Source of the DNA: Bacteroidales bacterium
GTDB taxonomy: Bacteria; Bacteroidota; Bacteroidia; Bacteroidales; F082
Length of the DNA: 32,026 nucleotides
Reading direction: 5' to 3'
Assembly (NCBI GenBank): GCA_024400295.1
Contig: JAKSNA010000033.1
Coordinates: 1 to 32,026, forward strand
Numbering within the stretch: the first letter of the stretch is position 1; each line of letters begins with the position of its first letter. The notes under the pieces are model-generated. The model searched no databases. It was not told the DNA's origin and worked only from the letters and a program-made list of their open reading frames with translations. This document shows positions 6,859 to 15,642 of the stretch, in pieces. Made by a program: the position numbers and the translations under genes.

Positions 6859-9354
6859 ATGGACAACCAGATTAACCCGGATATAATTTTAAGCGACATA
6901 GTTGAAAGTGACGGCGAATTCATACCGCTTTTTTCTCCTGAAGACGAGAAAAGGATGAATGAGGAGGAGACACCGGATGAGCTTCCGATCATGCCTCTCA
7001 GGAATGCAGTTCTTTTCCCCGGTGTGGTGATTCCGATCACCGTAGGCAGGAGCAAGACAATCAAACTCATCAAGGATGCGTATAGGAATCACATCGATAT
7101 CGGTGTTATCGCACAGCGTGACGCCAAGGTGGAAGAACCTCAGCAAAATGACCTGTTTGAAATAGGTACCGTCGCCCAGGTGATGAAGACATTGCAGATG
7201 CCCGACGGAAATACAACCGTCATTATACAAGGCAAACGCCGTTTCAAACTCGAAGAACTCACGATGGCAGAGCCGTTCCTTTGGGGCAGAGTGTCGCCAT
7301 ACGGCGAGGTCAGAAGCATCCCGCGTGACCGTCAGTTCAAGGCTTTGATTCAGAGCATCAAGGATATGGCAGTGCAGATAATGCAGAAATCAGCCAACGT
7401 GCCATTCGAGGCGACATTTGCCATAAAAAATATTGAAAGTCCGTGGTTTATGGTCAATTTCATTGCCAGCAATATCATCGCAGACATGGAAGACCGCCAG
7501 AAACTTCTGGAAATCAATGATATAACAGAGTTTGCCACCGCACTTCTGCAAATACTTACCAACGAACTCCAGATGGTTGAGCTGAAGCAGCAGATTCAGA
7601 CCAAGGTGAAGGTTGATATGGACAAGCAACAGCGCGAGTATTTCCTCAATCAGCAGCTTCGTACCATTCAGGAGGAACTCGGCGGGACACCTAATGAACA
7701 GGATGTCAAGGAGTTGACCGAAAAAGCCGCAAAAAAGAAATGGAGCAAAGAAGTGGCAGATGTGTTCCATAAGGAATTGCAGAAACTCCAGCGCATCAAT
7801 CCGCAGACAGCCGACTATGGCGTCCAGCACAATTATCTTGACTATCTCGTCGAACTGCCTTGGAATGAATACACGAAAGACAATTTTGACCTTGAACACG
7901 CACAGAAAATCCTCGACAAAGACCACTTCGGACTCGACAAGATCAAGGATAGAATAATAGAACATCTTGCTGTTTTGAAACTGAAAAACGACATGAAAGC
8001 ACCTATCCTGTGCCTCGTCGGACCTCCTGGAGTCGGCAAGACGTCTCTCGGAAAGTCAATAGCTAAAGCATTGGGACGTAAGTATATACGTATGTCTCTT
8101 GGTGGAGTCCGTGACGAGTCGGAACTCCGCGGTCACCGTAAGACTTACATCGGCGCAATGCCCGGTAGGATAATCCAGAACCTGAAGAAAGTCAAGTCGT
8201 CGAATCCTGTTTTCGTCCTTGATGAAATCGACAAGGTGAGCAGCAACAATATCAGCGGCGACCCGCAGGCCGCTCTGCTCGAAATCCTTGACCCAGAACA
8301 GAATAACACTTTCAATGATAACTTCATTGAACTCGATTTCGACCTCTCCAAGGTGATGTTCATCGCCACGGCGAACAACCTTCAGACAATCCATCCGGCT
8401 CTCCGCGACCGTATGGAAATCATCGACCTGAATGGCTATCTGCGTGAGGAGAAATATGAGATCGCGAAACGTCATCTCGTGCCTAAACAGCTGAAAGAGC
8501 ATGGCCTGAAGGCGAAAGACGTGCAGTTCTCGGAGGATATGATTTACAAAATCATCGATGACTACACGCGGGAGGCCGGAGTGCGCTCCCTTGAACGTAA
8601 AATTGCCGACATCATCCGCAAGAAAGCCAAGGCACTGGTCATCGGCGGCGAGTACGACAGGAAAGTCACCGCCGAAGACCTGAAAAAAGCCCTCGGTGTC
8701 CCGATGCACCATGATGAGGAGGAGGTGAAGCATGCCATGCCTGGTGTGGCGATAGGCCTTGCTTGGACTCCTGTCGGCGGCGAGATTCTGTCGATTGAAG
8801 TGAGCCTGAGCCGCGGACGCGGAATGCTCAACATGACAGGAAATCTCGGCGAAGTGATGAAAGAATCAGCGACGATTGCGTACGAGTTCATAAAATCGCA
8901 CGCCAACCAGCTGAATATCAATCCGATTGTCTTTGAGGAATGGAATGTCCACATTCATGTTCCTGAAGGCGCTACGCCGAAAGACGGCCCGTCGGCGGGC
9001 ATCACAATGCTCACGGCACTGACATCCGCGTTCACACAACGGCGTGTGAAAGACATGCTTGCGATGACCGGTGAGATTACGTTGAGAGGAAGGGTGCTGC
9101 CGGTTGGAGGAATACAGGAAAAGATGCTCGCCGCAAAACGAAACAACGTTACAGATGTCATTTTGTCACGCGACAACGAGCCTGACTTCATGGACATCAA
9201 ACAGGAATACGTTGAAGGACTTCAGTTCCATTTCGTGGAAGACATGATGGAGGTTTTGGATCTTGCTCTTGAAAAGGAACAGGATATTAATACGTTGGAT
9301 TACAACAAGTTCCTTGTTGATTCGCACAAGAAGGTGACGGGGTTTAAGGCGTAA
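6859..9354 (+). CDS. lon: ATP-dependent Lon protease
   Basis: This AAA+ serine protease degrades misfolded and regulatory proteins in the cytosol. With ATG 6859 it has 831 residues; the longer in-frame TTG at 6814 overlaps the terminator and is unlikely. An N-terminal LON domain (LPIMPLRNAVLFPGVV) is followed by Walker A GPPGVGKTS at about 388-396, Walker B FVLDEIDK, and a C-terminal protease domain. The catalytic Ser712 lies in PKDGPSAGIT and Lys755 in GGIQEKM; their 43-residue spacing equals that of E. coli Lon. The last 11 nt overlap the convergent toxin gene that ends at 9344. No clear promoter was found. Confidence 0.97.
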   Translation: MDNQINPDIILSDIVESDGEFIPLFSPEDEKRMNEEETPDELPIMPLRNAVLFPGVVIPITVGRSKTIKLIKDAYRNHIDIGVIAQRDAKVEEPQQNDLFEIGTVAQVMKTLQMPDGNTTVIIQGKRRFKLEELTMAEPFLWGRVSPYGEVRSIPRDRQFKALIQSIKDMAVQIMQKSANVPFEATFAIKNIESPWFMVNFIASNIIADMEDRQKLLEINDITEFATALLQILTNELQMVELKQQIQTKVKVDMDKQQREYFLNQQLRTIQEELGGTPNEQDVKELTEKAAKKKWSKEVADVFHKELQKLQRINPQTADYGVQHNYLDYLVELPWNEYTKDNFDLEHAQKILDKDHFGLDKIKDRIIEHLAVLKLKNDMKAPILCLVGPPGVGKTSLGKSIAKALGRKYIRMSLGGVRDESELRGHRKTYIGAMPGRIIQNLKKVKSSNPVFVLDEIDKVSSNNISGDPQAALLEILDPEQNNTFNDNFIELDFDLSKVMFIATANNLQTIHPALRDRMEIIDLNGYLREEKYEIAKRHLVPKQLKEHGLKAKDVQFSEDMIYKIIDDYTREAGVRSLERKIADIIRKKAKALVIGGEYDRKVTAEDLKKALGVPMHHDEEEVKHAMPGVAIGLAWTPVGGEILSIEVSLSRGRGMLNMTGNLGEVMKESATIAYEFIKSHANQLNINPIVFEEWNVHIHVPEGATPKDGPSAGITMLTALTSAFTQRRVKDMLAMTGEITLRGRVLPVGGIQEKMLAAKRNNVTDVILSRDNEPDFMDIKQEYVEGLQFHFVEDMMEVLDLALEKEQDINTLDYNKFLVDSHKKVTGFKA

Positions 9355-9670
9355 AATCTGATTCTTCAGTGACTAACGATGAAGGAACTATGTCATATAT
9401 CAGAACATAATTTTGATATGTGACAAAGAATACTGTCAGTTTTCCTTTTTTAACGAGCAACCGCTTTGTGTTTGGATATACCACTTGTGGCGTTTTCCAT
9501 TGCAGTTTCGGAATGATGTCGGCACAATAAGAGAGAGTTAGTATTTCATCAATAAGGGAATTGACATATCGAATGCTGGATTCAATGGTGTTTATTGATG
9601 TTATGTAAGTCGCTATGCTTTCTATCTGATCGTAAACTTTTCTGGTGAATCTAACTTTGTAAGTTTTCAT
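9344..9670 (-). CDS. RelE/ParE-family toxin, module 1
   Basis: This 108-residue basic protein has the pattern of RelE/ParE toxins: MKTYKVRFTRKVYDQIESIA, then PKLQWKT, KRLLVKKGKLTVFF and IYDIVPSS. ParE-type members act on gyrase and RelE-type members cleave mRNA; the target cannot be told from sequence. I start it at ATG 9670 rather than 9685 because the toxin at 19766-20080 aligns from there. It overlaps the upstream antitoxin gene by 20 nt, implying coupled translation, and its 3' end overlaps the convergent lon gene by 11 nt. Confidence 0.78.
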   Translation of the reverse strand: MKTYKVRFTRKVYDQIESIATYITSINTIESSIRYVNSLIDEILTLSYCADIIPKLQWKTPQVVYPNTKRLLVKKGKLTVFFVTYQNYVLIYDIVPSSLVTEESDFTP

Positions 9671-9815
9671 AATGCTTGACAACACATTCCATCAACTTCG
9701 CTCTGTATTCTTCAGGGCTTACACTATCTCTCAATTCCTTTTCAAGCACAGAATTTTGAAAGTTTCTGTCGTTTTCAAAAAGTATTCTTTTTTTGATTGC
9801 TGGTTCTCTGTTCAT
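9651..9815 (-). CDS. Putative antitoxin, module 1
   Basis: This 54-residue product (MNREPAIKKRILFENDRNFQ...) precedes and overlaps the toxin gene, the usual order for antitoxins. I start it at ATG 9815, 21 nt after a -7 box; a longer in-frame start would place the box inside the gene. The C-terminal SPEEYRAKL resembles SADEFEKKL in the antitoxin of module 2, while the N-terminal halves differ. No classical DNA-binding domain is evident. The call rests mainly on context. Confidence 0.6.
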   Translation of the reverse strand: MNREPAIKKRILFENDRNFQNSVLEKELRDSVSPEEYRAKLMECVVKHYENLQS

Positions 9816-9836
9816 ATTTTGTCTATAAAATTTTTG

Positions 9837-9844
9837 CAAAAATA
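9837..9844 (-). promoter_or_regulatory. -7 promoter box and palindrome of toxin-antitoxin module 1
   Basis: TATTTTTG on the minus strand runs into TTTTTGCAAAAA, a perfect 12-bp palindrome that could serve as an operator. The 19-nt TATTTTTGCAAAAATTTTA is identical in module 2. Confidence 0.55.
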
Positions 9845-9965
9845 ACACAAATTTTTAAAAAGTCATGAAAAATTATTAAAAGCTGCAGATATTGAAATGG
9901 ACTCCAAAGATATGCTGTGAAAACTTCCTGGTTTTCTGTTGTTTACATTAAAAATGATAATTCTG

Positions 9966-10520
9966 TCAATATTGTAAATCTTGCTCGAATGATATTTTTC
10001 CTGAAGTGTAAACCTCGCCGGCAGTGGTTTGAATGACCGCTTCCATTGTCAGATTAGGAACGTCTTTTGCAAGATATTCAAGTCTTTCCATTATTTCGTC
10101 AAATTTGTAACGACGTGCGTGTGCGCCGCGGTATTTCCCGTTGGGTGTGAAATCGGATTCAATCTCTTCATATTCAAGACGGAAGAAATCGGTGCCGTCG
10201 TCAAAAGGGTGGGAGAGTTTGAAAAACGGCTCCTCGAAAGAAATGTCGTAACTTTTTGAATATCTGAAGTTTAAGTCAATGATAAAATATGGCCATTCGC
10301 CAAGCATTTTCTTTGTTTCAATCTTGATCTGGACCTTGTGTGATGCTACATTTGCGAGACTGTCAATCACTTCCATCGGGAAGAGCGGCACGTTGGTTGC
10401 GTTAGAGCGCATGAAACTCAACAGTTTGTCGCGGTCGTTCAATGGGACGATTCTCGTTCTGTCGCCGAAATCGTTGATAATCAATATGCCTCTGTCGGAA
10501 CTAATCTCTTTTATGCGCAT
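9966..10520 (-). CDS. Hypothetical protein
   Basis: This product of 184 residues starts MRIKEISSDRGILIINDFGD. I recognise no family. It is soluble, rich in charged and aromatic residues, and has no signal peptide or membrane segment. ATG 10520 is preferred over 10562 because an exact -7 box lies 15 nt before it. It stands alone between toxin-antitoxin module 1 and the divergently transcribed lipoprotein gene. About 150 bp downstream (9816-9965) holds only the module 1 promoter and AT-rich sequence. Confidence 0.6.
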   Translation of the reverse strand: MRIKEISSDRGILIINDFGDRTRIVPLNDRDKLLSFMRSNATNVPLFPMEVIDSLANVASHKVQIKIETKKMLGEWPYFIIDLNFRYSKSYDISFEEPFFKLSHPFDDGTDFFRLEYEEIESDFTPNGKYRGAHARRYKFDEIMERLEYLAKDVPNLTMEAVIQTTAGEVYTSGKISFEQDLQY

Positions 10521-10535
10521 CCCAAAATTTTTTTG

Positions 10536-10543
10536 CAAAAATA
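10536..10543 (-). promoter_or_regulatory. -7 promoter box of the hypothetical gene
   Basis: TATTTTTG on the minus strand continues as GCAAAAAAATTTT, similar to the toxin-antitoxin promoters, and lies 15 nt before the ATG. Confidence 0.5.
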
Positions 10544-10621
10544 TGCAAATTCGGTGTAACATTTTCCGAAAAAAAGTACTATGTCAGTGAAAAATAAATG
10601 TTCGTCTGTTATGAAAATGAC

Positions 10622-10629
10622 TACTTTTG
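10622..10629 (+). promoter_or_regulatory. -7 promoter box of the oligopeptide-binding lipoprotein gene
   Basis: TACTTTTG matches TAnnTTTG exactly. It lies inside the longest possible reading frame, arguing that translation starts downstream at 10638 or 10644 with a very short leader. Confidence 0.5.
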
Positions 10630-10637
10630 CAAAAAAT

Positions 10638-12251
10638 ATGAAAATGAAAAAACTCATATATGTTTTTGTCGCGTTTCTGCTGATTTCTTGCGGTAGGAAA
10701 GATGACCCGACCGCCGGTCTCAAGATTTTCAAGTACAACGAGGCGGCCGGCCTTCTCACGCTTGACCCGATTTATGCCAAGGACCAGCCGCACATCTGGG
10801 CGTGTAACCAATTGTTTAACAGCCTCGTGGCTTTTGATGACGAGATGAACATAGTGCCGTCGGTGGCGAAAAGTTGGGATGTGTCTGAAGACGGGAAGAC
10901 ATATACATTTATTTTAAGGGATGATGTGTTTTTTCATGCTGACAGTTGTTTTGGCGGGAAGGGCAGGAGGGTCGTGGCAGGTGATGTTGAATATTCGTTC
11001 AACAGATTGGTTGACAGGAAGTTGAGCTCTCCTGGAGTGTGGATTTTCTCATCTGTCAAACAAGATGATGACGGATATGCCTTCAAGGCTGTCAATGACT
11101 CTGTCTTCCAAATAGAACTGATGGATTGTTTTCCAGCCTTTCTTGGGATTCTGTCGATGACATACGTGTCTGTTGTCCCGCGTGAAGCCGTTGAGTATTA
11201 CGGAGATGACTTCGGGCGGCATCCGGTCGGGACGGGGCCGTTCAAGTTCCAGTATTGGAAGGAAGGTGTCCGTCTGGTATTCAGAAAAAATCCTGACTAC
11301 TTCGAGGTGATGAATGGAAAGAGGCTTCCATATATCGATGCCGTGTCGATAGGCTTTCTCATCGACAAGCAAGTCGCCTTCATGGAATTTGTCCAAGGTA
11401 AGACCGACTTTATGTCGGGCATTGATGCGAGGTACAAAGACGAACTGCTGACCCGTGACGGACGTTTGCGGAGTAAATACAAAGATGATTTTTATCTTAT
11501 AAGAGAGCCGTATCTGAATACCGAATATCTGTCGTTTTATGTTGATACTCAAGAAGAAAGGTCGGATAAGGAACGGTCTGTCGCGTTGCGTAAGGCGGTG
11601 AATTACTCCATCGACAGAGAGAAGATGCTGCGTTATCTCAGGAATGGCATTGGCACTCCCGGGAACGGCGGGATAATTCCGGTAGGATTGCCAGGCTACG
11701 ACTCGCTTGGAACTGCCGGATACCGCTACGATCAGCAGAAAGCCTTTGAGATTATTGAAAAATACAACTTGAGTGGCATGGAAATAAAACTGTACACCAC
11801 GAAGGAATACATGGATCTGGCGAAGTTCGTGCAGTCGGCGGTTACAGATGTCGGGCTTGTCTGCAAGGTTGAAGAGATGATGCCTGCGGCAATGCGAGAG
11901 AAACGTGCGAAATGCTCGCTGCCATTCTTCCGGTCGTCATGGGTGGCCGACTATCCTGATGCCGAGAATTATCTCTCGCTGTTCACAACTGGCAACTTCG
12001 CTCCTGATGGGCCAAATTACACACATTATTCGAATGAAGAGTTCGACCGGCTCTATGACGCGGCTGTCGCAACAACCGACACCCGCCGCAGGGCAGAGAT
12101 TTATCACGAAATGGATTCGCTGATGATGACAGAATCACCGGTGGTGATATTGTTTTACGATGAAGTGCTGCGTTTCGTCAATAAAAAAGTGTCGAATTTC
12201 AACGGAAACCCGATTAACTTATTAAATCTTAAAACATTGGAAATCAATTAG
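10638..12251 (+). CDS. Oligopeptide ABC transporter substrate-binding lipoprotein (SBP_bac_5)
   Basis: This family 5 solute-binding protein has about 537 residues. The signal sequence KKLIYVFVAFLLISC ends in a lipobox, so the mature protein is probably anchored through Cys to a membrane. Family features include LTLDPIYAKDQPHIWACNQLF, VPSVAKSWDVSEDGKTYTF, HPVGTGPFKF and a late SSWVADYPDAENYLSLF. These bind peptides (or other ligands) for ABC import. No permease or ATPase genes are adjacent, so any partner lies elsewhere. The start at 10638 or 10644 is set by the lipoprotein signal and the -7 box just upstream. Confidence 0.9.
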   Translation: MKMKKLIYVFVAFLLISCGRKDDPTAGLKIFKYNEAAGLLTLDPIYAKDQPHIWACNQLFNSLVAFDDEMNIVPSVAKSWDVSEDGKTYTFILRDDVFFHADSCFGGKGRRVVAGDVEYSFNRLVDRKLSSPGVWIFSSVKQDDDGYAFKAVNDSVFQIELMDCFPAFLGILSMTYVSVVPREAVEYYGDDFGRHPVGTGPFKFQYWKEGVRLVFRKNPDYFEVMNGKRLPYIDAVSIGFLIDKQVAFMEFVQGKTDFMSGIDARYKDELLTRDGRLRSKYKDDFYLIREPYLNTEYLSFYVDTQEERSDKERSVALRKAVNYSIDREKMLRYLRNGIGTPGNGGIIPVGLPGYDSLGTAGYRYDQQKAFEIIEKYNLSGMEIKLYTTKEYMDLAKFVQSAVTDVGLVCKVEEMMPAAMREKRAKCSLPFFRSSWVADYPDAENYLSLFTTGNFAPDGPNYTHYSNEEFDRLYDAAVATTDTRRRAEIYHEMDSLMMTESPVVILFYDEVLRFVNKKVSNFNGNPINLLNLKTLEIN

Positions 12252-12351
12252 ATGTGTTGTTGTAGTGATATGATTGGAAATCAGATTGGCCGAATGTGAA
12301 AATAGATTAAAAATTTTTGATAATCAGTGGGATTGGTGTTGTAAAAATGTG

Positions 12352-12359
12352 TATTTTTG
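12352..12359 (+). promoter_or_regulatory. -7 promoter box of thrS
   Basis: TATTTTTG is an exact match 27 nt before the ATG. A TTG lies 16 nt further upstream. Confidence 0.6.
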
Positions 12360-12386
12360 CAAAGTTTTTTTGAAAATAATAGAATC

Positions 12387-14330
12387 ATGATAAACATAAA
12401 ATTTCCTGACGGTAGTGTCAGACAGTTTGAAGCAGGCGTGACACCGATGGATGTCGCTAAAAGCATTAGTGAGGGCTTGGCACGCAACGTGTTGTCAGCA
12501 AAAGTTAATGGCAAGATGTGGGACGCACTTCGTCCTGTGAACGAAGATGCTGAACTTCAACTCTTTACATGGAATGACCCTGAAGGAAAGGCTACGATGT
12601 GGCATTCGTCAGCACACCTCATGGCAGAAGCTATTGAGAGTCTTTACAAAGGCGTGAAGTTCGGAATCGGGCCTGCCATTGAAAATGGTTTCTATTATGA
12701 CATTGACCCGGGTGACATTGTCCTGACAGAAGATGACCTCGTGAAAATCGAGAACAAGATGATGGAACTTGCTAAAGAGAAACAGGCCTTTGAACGTATT
12801 GATGTGTGCAAGGCCGACGCTCTCAAACATTTCCAGGAAAAAGGCGATGAATACAAGGTCGAGCTTATCAATGAACTCGAAGACGGGACGATCACATACT
12901 ACAAGAGCGGTGCTTTCACCGACCTCTGCCGTGGACCACATATCCCCGACACTTCGTTCATCAAGGCGGTGAAACTCACGTCTATCGCAGGTGCATACTG
13001 GCGTGGTGATGAAAAACGTAAGCAGCTCACACGTATCTATGGCATCACATTCCCGAAGAAGAAAGACCTTGAAGAGTATTTAGTACTTCTTGAGGAAGCA
13101 AAGAAACGCGACCACCGCAAACTCGGACGGGAACTTGAACTTTTCATGTTCACCGATATGGTTGGCAAAGGCCTTCCGATGTGGCTCCCGAGAGGAACAG
13201 CATTGCGTCTCCGCCTTCAGGAATATCTTACGAAGATTCAGAAGCATTACGGCTATGAGCAGGTAATGACTCCTCATATCGGAAATAAGAAACTGTACGA
13301 GACTTCAGGTCACTGGGAGCATTACGGTGAAGACAGCTTCAGGCCGATCACGACACCAGAAGAAGGTGAGGTTTATTTGCTCAAGCCGATGAACTGCCCT
13401 CATCACTGCATGATATACAAATGGCAGCCTCGTTCTTACAAAGACCTCCCGCTCCGTCTGGCTGAATTCGGAACGGTATATCGTTACGAGCAGAGCGGCG
13501 AGCTTCACGGATTGACACGCGTCCGCTCGTTCACACAAGACGACGCCCACATCTTCTGCCGCCCGGATCAGGTTAAGGAAGAGTTCATCCGTGTGATGAA
13601 CATCATCGAAATAATCTTTAAGGCACTGAAGTTCGATAACTTTGAAGCACAAATTTCATTGCGTGATCCGGCTAACAGGACAAAATACGTCGGGACAGAC
13701 GAGAACTGGGAGAGGGCTGAACAAGCCATCAGGGAAGCATGCGCTGAGAAGGGAATGAAAGCCACTGAAGAACTCGGAGAGGCTGCATTCTACGGCCCGA
13801 AACTCGACTTCATGGTGAAAGATGCCCTCGGCCGCAGGTGGCAGCTTGGTACAATCCAGGTTGACTATAACCTCCCTGAACGTTTCGACCTCACATACAT
13901 AGGTTCGGACAACGAGAAACACCGTCCGGTCATGATACACCGTGCGCCGTTCGGTTCAATGGAACGTTTCGTGGCCGTACTGCTCGAACACTGTGCCGGC
14001 GACTTCCCGTTGTGGCTTGCTCCAGATCAGGCTATCGTTCTGCCTATCAGCGATAAATACCAGGAATACGCAGAAAAAGTCTATGCCGAGCTCAAGAATT
14101 CTGAGGTCAGAGTATTGCTCGACGACAGAAGCGAGAAGATTGGACGTAAGATCCGCGACGCCGAATTGAAAAAGATACCTTTCATGCTCATTGTCGGCGA
14201 AAAGGAGGAGGGCGAAGGCCTCGTGTCAGTGCGCAAGCGCGGAACAGGTGACCTCGGCTCAATGCCAATCAATGACTTCATAAAACTCGTCAATGACCAA
14301 GTCATCGAGGAGCAGAAAGTGGAATATTAA
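12387..14330 (+). CDS. thrS: Threonyl-tRNA synthetase
   Basis: The 647-residue class II synthetase attaches threonine to tRNA-Thr. It starts with a TGS domain ([19 protein letters not shown]), followed by the HxxxH editing motif in [11 protein letters not shown]. The catalytic core has Cys337 in MNCPHHC and His388 in DDAHIF as zinc ligands, motif 2 around [15 protein letters not shown], and a C-terminal anticodon-binding domain. ATG 12387 matches the family start; an in-frame TTG at 12357 falls inside the -7 box. It leads the conserved thrS-infC-rpmI-rplT cluster, 32 nt ahead of infC. Confidence 0.98.
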   Translation: MINIKFPDGSVRQFEAGVTPMDVAKSISEGLARNVLSAKVNGKMWDALRPVNEDAELQLFTWNDPEGKATMWHSSAHLMAEAIESLYKGVKFGIGPAIENGFYYDIDPGDIVLTEDDLVKIENKMMELAKEKQAFERIDVCKADALKHFQEKGDEYKVELINELEDGTITYYKSGAFTDLCRGPHIPDTSFIKAVKLTSIAGAYWRGDEKRKQLTRIYGITFPKKKDLEEYLVLLEEAKKRDHRKLGRELELFMFTDMVGKGLPMWLPRGTALRLRLQEYLTKIQKHYGYEQVMTPHIGNKKLYETSGHWEHYGEDSFRPITTPEEGEVYLLKPMNCPHHCMIYKWQPRSYKDLPLRLAEFGTVYRYEQSGELHGLTRVRSFTQDDAHIFCRPDQVKEEFIRVMNIIEIIFKALKFDNFEAQISLRDPANRTKYVGTDENWERAEQAIREACAEKGMKATEELGEAAFYGPKLDFMVKDALGRRWQLGTIQVDYNLPERFDLTYIGSDNEKHRPVMIHRAPFGSMERFVAVLLEHCAGDFPLWLAPDQAIVLPISDKYQEYAEKVYAELKNSEVRVLLDDRSEKIGRKIRDAELKKIPFMLIVGEKEEGEGLVSVRKRGTGDLGSMPINDFIKLVNDQVIEEQKVEY

Positions 14331-14362
14331 ATATTGTTTAACTAACATAGGAGACTAATACT

Positions 14363-14932
14363 ATAGCACTTCCAGTAAACAAGGGCGGTAACGCTAACAA
14401 CAGCAGACCCCCGAAGAAGCAACAGAATGATGATCCTCACCGTATAAACAACAGGATCACCGCACCAATGGTCAGAGTAGTCGGCGACGCTGGTGACAAC
14501 GAGATTCACTCGATCCGCGAGGCTGTCAGAATGGCTGAAGACGCAGGTCTTGACTTGGTTGAAATTTCACCAAGCGCAAATCCGCCTGTCTGCAAGATTA
14601 TGGACTACAAGAAGTTCCTTTTCGATCAGAAAAAAAAACAGAAGGAAATAAAAGCCAAGGCGACAAAGGTTGTAATCAAAGAATTACGCCTCGGTCCTCA
14701 GACTGATGACCATGATTTTGAGTTCAAGTTGAATCACGCTAAGAGATTCCTTGAGGAAGGTGCTAAAGTTAAGGTTGATGTCGTTTTCTATGGACGCTCG
14801 ATTGCGTACAAAGATCAGGGGGAGTTGATTCTTCTCAAGTTTGCCCAGGCACTCGAAGAGGTCGGAAAAGTTGAAGCACTGCCGAAACTCGAAGGAAAAC
14901 GCATGTTGATGATGATAGCTCCTAAAAAGTAA
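14363..14932 (+). CDS. infC: Translation initiation factor IF-3 with probable AUA start
   Basis: IF-3 binds the 30S subunit and rejects non-canonical start codons. The first in-frame ATG (14468) would remove the conserved N-terminal HRINNRI (residues 26-32 here) that all IF-3 proteins share. Upstream the frame stays open to a TAG at 14348. Within it, ATA at 14363 is followed by ALPVNKGGN and preceded 8 nt away by AGGAGA, a strong ribosome site. This gives 189 residues. E. coli infC starts at AUU and is autoregulated through it; AUA here would fit the same logic. Other family segments are [19 protein letters not shown] and [13 protein letters not shown]. An A9 run codes for part of a lysine stretch. 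Confidence 0.93.
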   Translation: MALPVNKGGNANNSRPPKKQQNDDPHRINNRITAPMVRVVGDAGDNEIHSIREAVRMAEDAGLDLVEISPSANPPVCKIMDYKKFLFDQKKKQKEIKAKATKVVIKELRLGPQTDDHDFEFKLNHAKRFLEEGAKVKVDVVFYGRSIAYKDQGELILLKFAQALEEVGKVEALPKLEGKRMLMMIAPKK

Positions 14933-14970
14933 GATTGACACTCATTTGTAACTTTAAAAATATTTTTACA

Positions 14971-15165
14971 ATGCCAAAAATGAAAACAAAATCCGCTGCC
15001 AAGAAACGCTTCAGAGTTACAGGCACCGGTTTAATCAAGAGAAAGCATGCTTACCACAGCCACATTTTGACAAAGAAGACCAACAAACGCAAACGCGCTT
15101 TGGGGCATCAGACAATTGTCGAACCAGCTAATATGGGGGCCGTCAGAGAAATGCTTCTCATGTAA
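14971..15165 (+). CDS. rpmI: 50S ribosomal protein L35
   Basis: This basic protein of 64 residues begins [20 protein letters not shown] and contains [14 protein letters not shown], diagnostic for L35. ATG 14971 is the family start; an upstream extension to 14935 is unsupported. It lies 38 nt after infC and 79 nt before rplT, in the classical order. Confidence 0.97.
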   Translation: MPKMKTKSAAKKRFRVTGTGLIKRKHAYHSHILTKKTNKRKRALGHQTIVEPANMGAVREMLLM

Positions 15166-15185
15166 TCAACAAAATTGTTAAACTT

Positions 15186-15226
15186 GTCAGAGCGGAAAAG
15201 ATCCCGGACGCGCGGGGCGCTTTGAC
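15186..15226 (+). promoter_or_regulatory. Structured RNA element between rpmI and rplT
   Basis: GTCAGAGCG (15186-15194) pairs with CGCTTTGAC (15218-15226) over nine pairs, one of them G-U. Inside, CCCG (15203-15206) pairs with CGGG (15213-15216). It ends 18 nt before the rplT start and has no T-run, so a regulatory or L20-binding role is more likely than termination. Confidence 0.55.
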
Positions 15227-15244
15227 GGATAAAAATTAATTACT

Positions 15245-15589
15245 ATGCCAAGATCAGTTAATGCAGTCGCTTCCAGAGCAAGACGCAAAAAAGTATTAAA
15301 ACAGACGAAAGGACAGTTCAGCGCTCGCAAGAACGTCTGGACAGTAGCCAAGAACTCTTACGAAAAGGGCTTGACCTACGCCTATCGCGACAGAAGGAAT
15401 AAGAAACGTGATTTCAGAAGCCTTTGGATCGTTCGTATCAATGCCGCAGCTCATGAATACGGCATGACGTACAGCACATTTATGGGTAAGATTCACGCAG
15501 CCAACATCGACCTAAACCGCAAGGTTCTCGCCGACCTGGCTCTCAACAACCCGGAAGCTTTCAAAGCTATTGTTGAAAAAATAAAATAA
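15245..15589 (+). CDS. rplT: 50S ribosomal protein L20
   Basis: The 114-residue protein is essential early in 50S assembly and in many bacteria represses its own operon. [20 protein letters not shown] and [21 protein letters not shown] are family signatures. It is last in the thrS-infC-rpmI-rplT cluster and is followed by a strong terminator. A stem-loop just upstream may be an autoregulatory site. Confidence 0.98.
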   Translation: MPRSVNAVASRARRKKVLKQTKGQFSARKNVWTVAKNSYEKGLTYAYRDRRNKKRDFRSLWIVRINAAAHEYGMTYSTFMGKIHAANIDLNRKVLADLALNNPEAFKAIVEKIK

Positions 15590-15611
15590 TGTTTTCAAAA
15601 ATGAGTGTAAG

Positions 15612-15637
15612 AAAAGCCGCTGTGAAGCGGCTTTTTT
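15612..15637 (+). terminator. Rho-independent terminator of the thrS-rplT cluster
   Basis: A perfect 10-bp stem AAAAGCCGCT/AGCGGCTTTT closes a GTGA tetraloop and is followed by more T residues. The A-rich left arm would also give a T-run on the minus strand, so it may act for the convergent gene ending at 15643. Confidence 0.9.
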
Positions 15638-15642
15638 ATTTG

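Noticed and set aside
9919..9936. GAAAAC/GTTTTC hairpin as terminator of the gene at 9966-10520
   Set aside because: The stem is only six weak pairs and no T-run follows on the minus strand.
14629..14640. A9 run in infC as a programmed frameshift or slippage site
   Set aside because: The reading frame is the standard IF-3 frame on both sides, and alternative frames give no meaningful product.
14468..14932. infC starting at the first ATG
   Set aside because: This would delete the conserved IF-3 N-terminal segment and leave no ribosome site, while ATA 14363 has a well-placed AGGAGA.
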